Origin: Terriglobales bacterium
GTDB taxonomy: Bacteria > Acidobacteriota > Terriglobia > Terriglobales > Acidobacteriaceae
Direction: 5' to 3'
Length of the DNA stretch: 34,160 nucleotides
Assembly (NCBI GenBank): GCA_015654835.1
Contig: JAATGG010000012.1
Location: 1 to 34,160 of the forward strand
Position 1 is the stretch's first letter. Each line of letters opens with the position of its first letter. Of the stretch, positions 8,482 to 15,774 are shown piece by piece. The notes below the pieces were generated by a model, which was given only the letters and a program-made list of their open reading frames with translations, had not been told where the DNA came from and did not search any database. The position numbers and the translations under genes are program-made.

Positions 8482-8518
8482 GCTTTGCAATTGGCTGGTG
8501 GACTGGTTCAGAGCCGCC

Positions 8519-9334
8519 TCAGCAGTCAGGCTTGACGTCTTTTGAGATCCACCAAAGCACCTGCCCAAAAAGCTTCCACTTCGACGCATTACTCACGTCC
8601 AAGGGCAGGCAGTTGTGGTTGGCCGACACCAGCAGATCCACCCCCGCCAACCGCTGGAACCGCGCCACTTTGAACCCCAGGTCCCGATGGGCCACGATGA
8701 CGAGCTTCTGATCCAGGCGATCGCGGTCGGTCGTCGCCATATCCACAAAAATGATGGACTCGGGCGGAATCAGCGGAGACATCGAATCGCCGGCCATATG
8801 CATGCTGACCATGTTTTCAGGATGAGGACACCACGCAAGCGGTGCCAGTAGCACGTCTTCCACCTCTGCCTGCGAAAGACTGATGTTCTGTTTCGGAGCG
8901 ATGTGGTCTCCGTGGGCGGTGACATTCAGCAGAGGAATCGCAACGGCATTTCCCTTCGCCTCCAGGTGGCTTGAAAGGCGGTTGCTCGCAATCAGTTGGA
9001 AGTCCTGCAAACTTACCCGTATCGAGGATAAGGCCCGGCGGAAATTGGCATCGGGGAGACTGGCGCTGTCCATTCCCGCGCGCTCCCAGAAATACACCCC
9101 GTCCGGCCTGCGCGCTAGGTTGCCCAGCGCGACATAGGTCTCAGCCGTCGGTTCATGCTTTCCCTGGATCCACCGGGACACAGTCGCCGGCGACACGCCC
9201 AGACGTTCCGCCAGGGCCGCCTGCGTGAGTTTCAAATCTCGAAGGAGCCGCCGGATGCGATCGGACCACTCTTGAGATGTAACTTGTTGTGCAACCATCG
9301 GGGACCCCACGCTCTTTGAGTCTCCCGATTTCAT
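8519..9334 (-). CDS. XRE-family regulator with C-terminal S24 (LexA/CI-like) domain
   Basis: A 271-residue, two-domain repressor-type protein. Residues 24-75 form a helix-turn-helix (LTQAALAERLGVSPATVSRW, about 36-55). Residues 130-265 form an S24 peptidase-like domain with the Ser of GDSMSP (S184) and the likely Lys partner in FKVARF (K222). The self-cleavage region reads AHG (140-142) rather than the usual Ala-Gly, so RecA-triggered autocleavage is uncertain; it may be a phage CI-like or stress regulator rather than LexA. GGTGAG nine bases before the ATG at 9334 supports this start; an in-frame ATG at 9298 lacks a good site. The start lies inside a 13-bp inverted repeat, suggesting autoregulation. 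No neighbouring prophage genes are present. Confidence 0.88.
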   Translation of the reverse strand: MKSGDSKSVGSPMVAQQVTSQEWSDRIRRLLRDLKLTQAALAERLGVSPATVSRWIQGKHEPTAETYVALGNLARRPDGVYFWERAGMDSASLPDANFRRALSSIRVSLQDFQLIASNRLSSHLEAKGNAVAIPLLNVTAHGDHIAPKQNISLSQAEVEDVLLAPLAWCPHPENMVSMHMAGDSMSPLIPPESIIFVDMATTDRDRLDQKLVIVAHRDLGFKVARFQRLAGVDLLVSANHNCLPLDVSNASKWKLFGQVLWWISKDVKPDC

Positions 9335-9358
9335 CGGTGCAATCTCACCAATGAAATC
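9327..9358 (-). promoter_or_regulatory. 13-bp inverted repeat covering the ribosome binding site and start codon of the XRE/S24 gene
   Basis: Arms 9327-9339 and 9346-9358 (GATTTCATCGGTG and CACCAATGAAATC on the plus strand) are separated by 6 bp. In DNA there is one mismatch. In the minus-strand mRNA that mismatch becomes a G-U wobble, so all 13 pairs form. The ATG (9332-9334) lies in one arm and the GGTG of the ribosome binding site in the other. It could be the repressor's own operator, an mRNA hairpin that blocks initiation, or both. Confidence 0.65.
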
Positions 9359-9689
9359 AAAGACTTAGCGCACTTGGCACGTATACTAGCAGGAACATCG
9401 GGGCACCGTAAGGGCGTCGTCACCGTTCGTCTTGCCCAGCCTCAACCGAAAAGAAAGCTAAACGTACTGGACGTAAAGAGGCAGAACCGCATCTACGCAG
9501 GGGAAAGGTTTTCCCTGGGGGTTCCGTACATGCATTCGTGTGTGATCCCGGCCGCGCAGGCAAATTTTCTCGCGCATAAAGGATGAAAAATCGGTTCCCA
9601 GGCCCATGTTCCCAGTTCTTTCACAGAGTTTCGGGCCATAACGCTGCAGAGATGCCCTTCCCTCTATTTTTTGTCTCAGGCTGCTGACA
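9359..9689. other. 331-bp intergenic region with a small hairpin, no convincing gene
   Basis: This is the divergent spacer between the XRE/S24 gene and the response regulator, so it should hold both promoters, but I see no clear -35/-10 pair. A hairpin with arms at 9498-9505 and 9510-9517 (CAGGGGAA with TTTCCCTG) is flanked by complementary GAACC (9484-9488) and GGTTC (9520-9524). This could be a structured leader of the downstream gene. An open frame at 9374-9586 has no recognisable product or ribosome binding site. Confidence 0.4.
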
Positions 9690-10109
9690 ATGGATGTTTC
9701 ACCGACAGGCCGTTCGACCGGCCAAAAAATTCTGGTTGTCGACGATGAGATGGCCATCTCCGATACCCTGGCCATTATTTTCTCGACGCATGGCTATGCT
9801 TCGCGAGTTGCCTACTCAGCGGAGATGGCCATTGAATTACTCGAAGAGTGGCAGCCTGACTTGGCAGTCGTCGATGTCGTATTACCCGGAATGAATGGAA
9901 TCGAGTTTGCGATCTTTCTCAGGGCCAGTTATCCGGCCTGCCGATTTCTGTTGTTTTCGGGTCAGCCGGGCACGGCAGCGCTTCTCGAAGAGGCTCAGAA
10001 AAACGGCCACTCATTCGAGATTCTCGCCAAGCCCGTCCATCCGACCTTCATGCTCGACGCCGTCTCGAACCTGCTCGCCGACAGCGGCCAACAGCAGCCC
10101 AGTCTCTGA
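9690..10109 (+). CDS. Single-domain response regulator (receiver only)
   Basis: A 139-residue CheY-like receiver domain with no output domain. The acidic pocket DDE (18-20), the phospho-acceptor D62 in VVDVVLPGMNG, S90 (LFSGQPG) in the Thr/Ser position and K114 in LAKP are all in place, so it should be phosphorylatable. Residues 1-11 form a short variable lead. No histidine kinase is adjacent, so it is an orphan that probably acts by protein-protein contact in a phosphorelay. The ribosome binding site is weak. It converges on recN with only 8 bp between the two stop codons. Confidence 0.9.
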   Translation: MDVSPTGRSTGQKILVVDDEMAISDTLAIIFSTHGYASRVAYSAEMAIELLEEWQPDLAVVDVVLPGMNGIEFAIFLRASYPACRFLLFSGQPGTAALLEEAQKNGHSFEILAKPVHPTFMLDAVSNLLADSGQQQPSL

Positions 10110-10117
10110 AACCCCGG

Positions 10118-11812
10118 TCAGCGGCTGGTGGCAATCATTTGTGCGGCATGTTGAAGACTCGTTTCAGTCACGCTGGCGCCGCTCAGCATCCGCGCAACTT
10201 CATGAGTGCTCGCGCTCTGGTCGAGCAGGCGGACCTGTGTCTTGGTGCGGCCGTCGGCCTCCCGCTTATCGATGAGGAAATGCTGGTCGGCAAAGGCGGC
10301 AATCTGGGGCAGGTGGGTTACGCAAAGCACCTGTTGGCCGCGGCTGAGGGCCTTGAGCTTTTGGCCGACTGCGTCCGCCGCCCGTCCGCCGATTCCGATA
10401 TCGATTTCATCGAAGACAAGCGTGCGCGGCGTGGGGCTTTTGGTTTTCGGCTTTACTGCCCCTTCTTCGACGCTGACTTTCAGAGCTAGCATGACGCGGC
10501 TCATTTCGCCCCCTGAGGCGATCTCGTGGAGCGGCTTCAGCGGCTCGCCCGCGTTGGTGGCGATGCGATATTCGACCTGGTCCCAACCGTGCGTCGTCCA
10601 GCCTGAATTTTGAGTCGCTCCTTGGGAAGGCTCGGTAACCGCCACATCGAAGTGGACTTTCATCGCCAGGCTATTGATTTGCGCCTCGGCCAGCTTTGAA
10701 AGCTTGGCTGCCGCCGTCTTCCGCTCCTTGTGCAGAGCGCTGGCAGCGGTTCGGTATGCGGCGGAGGCCGAGTCCAATTCCGCTTTAAGCTGCTTCAGGA
10801 TGCCGTCGCGGTCTTCGACCTCGGCAAGCTTGGCAGTCACCTCTTCGCCAAATGCAATCACTTCGGCCACCGTCTTGCCGTATTTACGTTTCAGACGGTC
10901 GAGCAGCGCCAGGCGATCCTCAATCTCAGCCAGGCGCTCCGGCGAAGCGTTGATACCCTCGGCGTAGTCGCGCAGGCTGGTCCCTACGTCGCCTACCGTG
11001 GCGCGGGCCGACTCAAGCTGCTGGGCTGACTCCTGAAAACGGGAGTCGTAGCGGGCCAGTTCCTCGACGTTGCGCAAGGCGGCGCGCAAAGCCACCTCAG
11101 CCGACGCGCCCCCCTCGTAGAGTTGCTCAAAAGCCCCCATGGCGGCGGAATAAAGCTTTTCCGCATTGGCCAGCACACGTTTTTCGGTTTCCAAGGCATC
11201 GTCTTCGCCGGGTTCGAGCCGCGCTGCTTCAATCTCTTTGCGCTGATAGCTCCACAAATCCACCATGCGCAGCCGGTCCTGCTCGCCTTGGATAAGTTCT
11301 TCGAGCTTTTCGGCTGCGCTGCGCCAGCGCGCATAAGCTTCCGCCACAGTGTCCGTACTCAGCCCGCCAAACCGATCCAGCAGAATGCGTTGCTGGGTCT
11401 GGTCAAAGCTGCTGAGGGTCTCGCTTTGCGCATGAACCAGGGCGAGCTCCGGCGCCAACTGCTTCAACACGGCCACAGTGGCCGGTTGGTTGTTCACAAA
11501 GACCCGGCCCTTGCCGGAAGAAAGAATCTCCCGGCGGAGAATGATCTCCGTTCCCTCGGAATCGAGGCCATTTTCTTCGAGAATGGCCTCCGCGGCGGAC
11601 GTGGACTCGAAAACACAGGCGACAACCGCCTTCTCCGCTCCATGGCGAACCACATCCGCAGACGACTTCCCGCCCATCAGCAAGGCCAGAGCATCGACCA
11701 GGATCGACTTGCCTGCCCCTGTTTCTCCGGTGAGCAGGTTGAGTCCTGGGCCAAAAACAGCGATGGCATGATCGATAACGGCGTAATTCTCAGCACGCAA
11801 CTCGACAAGCAT
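10118..11812 (-). CDS. recN: DNA repair protein RecN
   Basis: A 564-residue SMC-like ATPase, the normal length for RecN. The Walker A GETGAGKS lies at residues 29-36. A long coiled-coil middle (about 150-375) follows, then the ABC signature SGGEMSRVMLALK and the Walker B region LVFDEID with D468/E469. RecN acts early in double-strand-break repair, holding broken ends together on the nucleoid. The ATG is preceded by CAGGA. It diverges from tolQ across 215 bp and converges with the response regulator. No LexA-type box is evident upstream. All family motifs are intact. Confidence 0.95.
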   Translation of the reverse strand: MLVELRAENYAVIDHAIAVFGPGLNLLTGETGAGKSILVDALALLMGGKSSADVVRHGAEKAVVACVFESTSAAEAILEENGLDSEGTEIILRREILSSGKGRVFVNNQPATVAVLKQLAPELALVHAQSETLSSFDQTQQRILLDRFGGLSTDTVAEAYARWRSAAEKLEELIQGEQDRLRMVDLWSYQRKEIEAARLEPGEDDALETEKRVLANAEKLYSAAMGAFEQLYEGGASAEVALRAALRNVEELARYDSRFQESAQQLESARATVGDVGTSLRDYAEGINASPERLAEIEDRLALLDRLKRKYGKTVAEVIAFGEEVTAKLAEVEDRDGILKQLKAELDSASAAYRTAASALHKERKTAAAKLSKLAEAQINSLAMKVHFDVAVTEPSQGATQNSGWTTHGWDQVEYRIATNAGEPLKPLHEIASGGEMSRVMLALKVSVEEGAVKPKTKSPTPRTLVFDEIDIGIGGRAADAVGQKLKALSRGQQVLCVTHLPQIAAFADQHFLIDKREADGRTKTQVRLLDQSASTHEVARMLSGASVTETSLQHAAQMIATSR

Positions 11813-12027
11813 TCCTGAGGTCCACCCACCCGCATCTATTTGCTAGAGAGTAACAAAACGCAGCGGGAATCCGAGCGCAGCATAGCACGAACCAGCCGTT
11901 TGCGGGTCTCCCAACCGCCGCCCCGCAGATAAGGGGGACCACATCGATAACTTGGACGGCTCTATTGTGTCTGATACCGTTGAAGATGAGGTGAACGCCG
12001 ATTTTTACTGCTGCCTTCCTCCTCCTT

Positions 12028-12780
12028 ATGCAGGCTGACAGCGGCGCGGTTCCAGCGGGTGCATCCGCACCTGAGGGGTCTAGCGCCCTCGTCGAGATGG
12101 TGACCAACAGTGGCCCCGTGGCCCTGGGGGTACTGGTATTGCTGCTGTTTGCCAGCCTTTACTCGTGGACTTTGATTTTGAGCAAGATGTCCACGTTCGG
12201 CAAGGCGACCAAGGAAAGCCGCCGCTTTGTCCGTGCTTTCCGCAAGGCTACTCGCCTTCAAGAGATCGCGATGCTGACCTCCGAATACAAGGCGAGCCCG
12301 CTGGTGCAGGTCTTCGAAGATGTTTATGAAACCTACAAACGGCAGACGGGCGGGTCCGGACCGCCGCGCAATCTGGCTCCCTTGGAGCGCTCGGCGCAAA
12401 CGGCCGCCAGCGAAGCGGTCACCCACCTTGAACGGCGGATGACTTGGCTGGCGACCATTGCCGCGGTCAGTCCCTTCGTCGGCCTGTTCGGCACGGTGAT
12501 GGGTGTGGTCGACGCATTCCATGGCCTGGGTGCGGCTGGTTCGGCCACCCTGCGGGCTGTGGCGCCGGGCATCTCCGAAGCCCTGATCACCACCGCTGCC
12601 GGCCTCTTTGTGGCCGTCCCTGCCGTGGTGGCCTACAACCAGTTCAGCGCGCGTATCCGGGTGTTTGCTTCGACCATCGATGACTTTGCCCGCGAGCTTT
12701 TGAACTCGCTCGACGAAATTCCTGCGCGGTCGGCGGCGCCGGTTTCGCAGCGTAGCGCCGGAATCGACACCGGGAGGTAG
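12028..12780 (+). CDS. tolQ: TolQ/ExbB-type proton channel subunit
   Basis: A 250-residue MotA/TolQ/ExbB family inner-membrane protein. Three membrane helices are visible, at about residues 30-50, 142-165 and 185-208. The conserved block FVGLFGTVMGVVDAF and the following GISEALITTAAGLFVAVPAV are the family signature. It is the first gene of a tolQ-tolR-tolA-tolB-pal-cpoB cluster, so TolQ is preferred over ExbB. With TolR it forms the proton-driven motor that pulls on Pal and supports outer-membrane constriction at division. The ATG at 12028 has no good ribosome binding site, and an in-frame stop at 11992 limits the upstream extent; an internal ATG at 12097 is a less likely start. The tolR gene begins 3 bp after the stop. 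Confidence 0.92.
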   Translation: MQADSGAVPAGASAPEGSSALVEMVTNSGPVALGVLVLLLFASLYSWTLILSKMSTFGKATKESRRFVRAFRKATRLQEIAMLTSEYKASPLVQVFEDVYETYKRQTGGSGPPRNLAPLERSAQTAASEAVTHLERRMTWLATIAAVSPFVGLFGTVMGVVDAFHGLGAAGSATLRAVAPGISEALITTAAGLFVAVPAVVAYNQFSARIRVFASTIDDFARELLNSLDEIPARSAAPVSQRSAGIDTGR

Positions 12781-12783
12781 ATC

Positions 12784-13218
12784 ATGGCCTTTACAAGCAG
12801 CAGCGGCCAGACCCGGAGTTCGCTGGCGGAAATCAACATTACGCCTTTGGTAGATGTGGTGCTGGTGCTGCTGGTCATCTTCATGATCACCGCGCCGGTG
12901 TTGCAGTCGGGCATTGAAGTGAATGTACCCAAGACCCGCACCGTCAAGGAAATCAGCGAACAGCGTCTCGTGGTCACCATCGACAAAGACCAGCAGGTCT
13001 TTCTTGGCGACCGCTCCATCAACATCCACGAGCTGCCGCAAAGACTGCGCCAGCCGGGCACCGATCCATCGCGCCAGGTGATTTATCTCCGCGCCGATGA
13101 GAGGGTTCCGTTTGGGGTGTTCGCCACCGTGATGGACGAGGTGAAGCAAGCCGGCATCACCAACATTTCCATTGTGACCCAGCCCCTTGAAGCCAAGGCT
13201 TCTGCGGCTGGAAACTAG
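12784..13218 (+). CDS. tolR: TolR/ExbD-type motor subunit
   Basis: A 144-residue ExbD/TolR protein: a short cytoplasmic tail, one membrane helix at about residues 17-37 and a periplasmic domain. The helix carries INITPLVDVVLVLLVIFMI, whose aspartate (D24) is the conserved proton-pathway residue. The periplasmic part (VPKTRTVKEI, then VFLGDRSINIHELPQRL, then IYLRADERVPFGVFATVMDEVKQAGI) matches the TolR fold. A strong GGGAGG precedes the ATG within the end of tolQ, indicating tight co-translation. It works with TolQ in a 5:2-type complex, as known for the family. Confidence 0.94.
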   Translation: MAFTSSSGQTRSSLAEINITPLVDVVLVLLVIFMITAPVLQSGIEVNVPKTRTVKEISEQRLVVTIDKDQQVFLGDRSINIHELPQRLRQPGTDPSRQVIYLRADERVPFGVFATVMDEVKQAGITNISIVTQPLEAKASAAGN

Positions 13219-13239
13219 AGGAGAGCCGGGCGCAATCGT

Positions 13240-14025
13240 ATGAGCAGTCTGCTACGAGCCGAGCAACTGGATCGGGAACTGACGTCGGAGCCGGTGATAG
13301 CGTCGGCGACCGGCTCTCTTGTACTCCACGGAGCCCTGGCGGCCGCCATTGCGTGTTATGGGCTGCTGGGTGGCCTGTTCCATCACAACACCTGGGGCGG
13401 ACCGGCCGCAGGAGGCGCGATCCGCGTGAATCTGGTGAGCAGTGCCCTCCCTTTGCCCTCCGATCAGCCGCCCAACAACAATGTACTGGCTACCGAGAAG
13501 CCGAGCGAAGCACCCGCTCCTCCCGCCCCCAAGGCGCAGCAACGGGTAGATGACACCGCGATTCCAATCTCCGGTAAACAGGTCAAGCCCCAGCAGAAGA
13601 CCACGCCGAAGGTTCAGCAATCGCAGCCTAAGCAGCAAAATCGCGCTCAGTACGGCGAACAGTCAGGCAGCGCGATGCCTCGCGCCCTGCCCGGACAAAG
13701 CAGCGCGAATGGCCCTACCTCGGTGAGCGAAGGCGATTTCGGCAGCCGCTTCGGGTGGTATGTCGACGGCATCAACCGCAAGATGTCCACCAGTTGGGAT
13801 AAACGTGAAGTCGATTCGCGCACTCCGAAGGGCGCACGGGTCTATCTCATCTTCACGATTCGCCGCGATGGAAGCCCGACCAGCGTGCAGTTGGACCGCT
13901 CCAGTGGAAGCCCCACACTCGACCGCTCCTGCCAGCGCGGCGTGCAGCGTGTCGATACCTTTGGCAATCTTCCCGCGGGATATACATCGAGTACCTTGAA
14001 AGTCTCTTATTATTGTGAGTATTAG
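13240..14025 (+). CDS. TolA/TonB-like energy transducer
   Basis: A 261-residue protein with a short cytoplasmic lead, one membrane helix (about 23-46), a Pro/Gln/Lys-rich periplasmic linker (about 70-150) and a C-terminal TonB/TolA-type domain (about 165-261) with GWYVDGINRKMSTSW and GARVYLIFTIRRDGSPTSVQLDRSSGSPTLDRSCQRGVQR. Position between tolR and tolB argues for the TolA role, linking the TolQR motor to TolB/Pal. The linker is much shorter and more TonB-like than the long helical TolA of enterobacteria, so it could also serve TonB-dependent receptors. GGAGAG lies about 12 bases upstream of the ATG. There are two cysteines in the C-terminal domain. Confidence 0.85.
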   Translation: MSSLLRAEQLDRELTSEPVIASATGSLVLHGALAAAIACYGLLGGLFHHNTWGGPAAGGAIRVNLVSSALPLPSDQPPNNNVLATEKPSEAPAPPAPKAQQRVDDTAIPISGKQVKPQQKTTPKVQQSQPKQQNRAQYGEQSGSAMPRALPGQSSANGPTSVSEGDFGSRFGWYVDGINRKMSTSWDKREVDSRTPKGARVYLIFTIRRDGSPTSVQLDRSSGSPTLDRSCQRGVQRVDTFGNLPAGYTSSTLKVSYYCEY

Positions 14026-14112
14026 GTCGATGAGCATGATCGTCATGCCGCATTGCAAGCGCCCAAACGCGCGACTCACTTTCGTTCTTTACCAGGAAGG
14101 ATTGCTCAACGC

Positions 14113-15459
14113 ATGAAGGCATATTCCCGGCTTCTATCTCTCACCGCCCTTGTTCTCGTTGCTTGCATGGCTCCCCTCTTGCACGCGCAGGACTGGGTCC
14201 ACACCGGCACCAACCTTGGCAATCAGCGGATTCGTATCGCAGCGGCAGACTTCAAGCCGGTGGGCGCCGATCCCCAGACTCCGGCGCTCAAGGCTACATT
14301 CGATGCCACTCTTTATAGCGACTTGGCAAACGCCGGAATTTTCGACATGGTGTCGAAGAGCATGGCGCCTCAGGCCACGCCCGGCTCGCCCCAGGAAATC
14401 AATCTTTCGCAGTGGTCTGCCGCTCCGGCCAACGCCGCCATGGTGGCTTTCGGCGCTCTTTCCGGCACCAACGGACATCTGGTCGTCTATGGCTGGCTCT
14501 TCGACGCCCGCAACACGGCCAATCCCCAGGTGCTCGGCAAACAGTACAACGAAACCGCCAGCGAGGAATCGGCACGCACCGTCGCCCACCGCTTTGCCGA
14601 TGAGATCATCCAAAGCCTGGGCGGAGGAATCAACGGAATCGCCGAAACCAAAATCTACTTCGTCAGCTCCCGCACCGGCACGAAAGAAATCTGGGTCATG
14701 GATTACGACGGGCAAAATCAACATGCCGTCACCCACCTGGGCAGCATTTCCATCTCTCCCCGCATCTCACCCGACAACAGCAGAGTGGCTTTTTCATCCC
14801 TGGGACGCGAAGGGTGGTCGATCCGGATGTATTCCCTGGAGCTTGGCCGGCCGGTCGGCTTTCCAGGTGGAACTGCGGGAGGCAGCAATCTGTCCCCGGC
14901 TTGGTCTGCGGACGGCGCCAAGATTGCCTTCTCTTCGTCCCGCTCGGGTGATTCCGAAATCTGGATTGCAGACGCGAACGGCGGTAACGTGCACAAGCTG
15001 ACCTCATTCCGCGGCCCCGACGTTGCTCCCACCTGGAACCCCCGCACCAATGCGCAACTGGCCTGGGTCAGCGGACGCACCGGCCTGCCTCAGATCTACA
15101 CCATGGATCAGGATGGCGCGAACGTCCAACGGATGACCGACGGTGGCTACGCCATTTCTCCCTCCTGGGCTCCCAACGGACAATTTCTGACCTTTAGCTG
15201 GAACCGGAAGTATGGTCCGGGCGCGCCCGGCGGGCAGGATATCTACGTCATGGACATCGCCAGCAAGCGGTGGTTGCAGCTTACCCACGAGGCCGGCAGC
15301 AACGACTTCCCTTCCTGGGCGCCGGACGGACGGCATATCGTATTTGAAAGAGCCATCGGGGGGCACAGTGAAATTTGGACGATGCTGGCCGACGGAACCG
15401 AGCAGCATGAACTCACCCATGCGGGCAATAACTTCATGCCGAATTGGAGTTGGAAATAA
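14113..15459 (+). CDS. tolB: Tol-Pal system periplasmic protein TolB
   Basis: A 448-residue TolB. The start at 14113 is chosen because a signal peptide begins there (MKAYSRLL, hydrophobic core, LHAQ near 25). The open frame continues upstream to a TTG, but that stretch is unlike the family. An N-terminal alpha/beta domain (about 27-180) precedes a beta-propeller of PD40 repeats: ISPRISPDNSRVAFSS, LSPAWSADGAKIAFSS, VAPTWNPRTNAQLAWVS, ISPSWAPNGQFLTFSW and FPSWAPDGRHIVFE. TolB binds Pal and TolA in the periplasm. LVAC inside the signal region also fits a lipobox, so a lipid-anchored form cannot be ruled out. It follows the TolA-like gene by 87 bp. Confidence 0.93.
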   Translation: MKAYSRLLSLTALVLVACMAPLLHAQDWVHTGTNLGNQRIRIAAADFKPVGADPQTPALKATFDATLYSDLANAGIFDMVSKSMAPQATPGSPQEINLSQWSAAPANAAMVAFGALSGTNGHLVVYGWLFDARNTANPQVLGKQYNETASEESARTVAHRFADEIIQSLGGGINGIAETKIYFVSSRTGTKEIWVMDYDGQNQHAVTHLGSISISPRISPDNSRVAFSSLGREGWSIRMYSLELGRPVGFPGGTAGGSNLSPAWSADGAKIAFSSSRSGDSEIWIADANGGNVHKLTSFRGPDVAPTWNPRTNAQLAWVSGRTGLPQIYTMDQDGANVQRMTDGGYAISPSWAPNGQFLTFSWNRKYGPGAPGGQDIYVMDIASKRWLQLTHEAGSNDFPSWAPDGRHIVFERAIGGHSEIWTMLADGTEQHELTHAGNNFMPNWSWK

Positions 15460-15774
15460 GCTCTGCGGCGTTAATCTGTTCAGGGCCCCAAACACCTTGT
15501 GAAACAGGCAGCTTTCTGCACTATCATTAGGGCGTTACCGGATCTTCGGAACGATGCGTTCGGAAAGATCGGGAGAATCTCGCAGGCAGTCGTACCGGCA
15601 CTGTTCCGGTTTGTGACCGGGTCTATTGCCGGTTTAACCATAACTTTTCAGAGGTGATCGAGGCTGGTACCTTATGCCTGGACCGCGATGCTGATGGCGG
15701 CGAGCGGCGGCCGGACACGAAGACAGAACCCAATCGTTCCGTTACGTTCTTGATCTCGCGGAAGGAGCAATCCA
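15460..15774 (+). other. 315-bp tolB-pal spacer with two strong hairpins
   Basis: No gene is supported here. Hairpin 1 spans 15541-15570: GAACG/CGTTC around ATG, extended by GATCTTC/GAAaGATC with one mismatch and one bulge. Hairpin 2 spans 15594-15633: ACCGGCA/TGCCGGT outside and CCGGT/ACCGG inside with loop TTGTG. Bases 15547-15555 are also perfectly complementary to 15733-15741, just upstream of the pal ribosome binding site, and that pairing excludes hairpin 1. Neither hairpin is followed by a clean U-tract. The region may hold a pal promoter and a structured leader. Confidence 0.5.

Noticed and set aside
9374..9392. Sigma-54-like element TGGCAC-GTATAC-TAGCA
   Set aside because: The GG-to-GC spacing is one base too long for a sigma-54 promoter and no bound-activator gene is nearby.
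9374..9586. 70-codon open frame upstream of the response regulator
   Set aside because: No ribosome binding site, no recognisable domain, and it runs through a hairpin; kept only as intergenic.
11962..13149. 395-codon open frame antisense to tolQ and tolR
   Set aside because: Composition is that of a shadow frame; the plus strand encodes clear TolQ and TolR.
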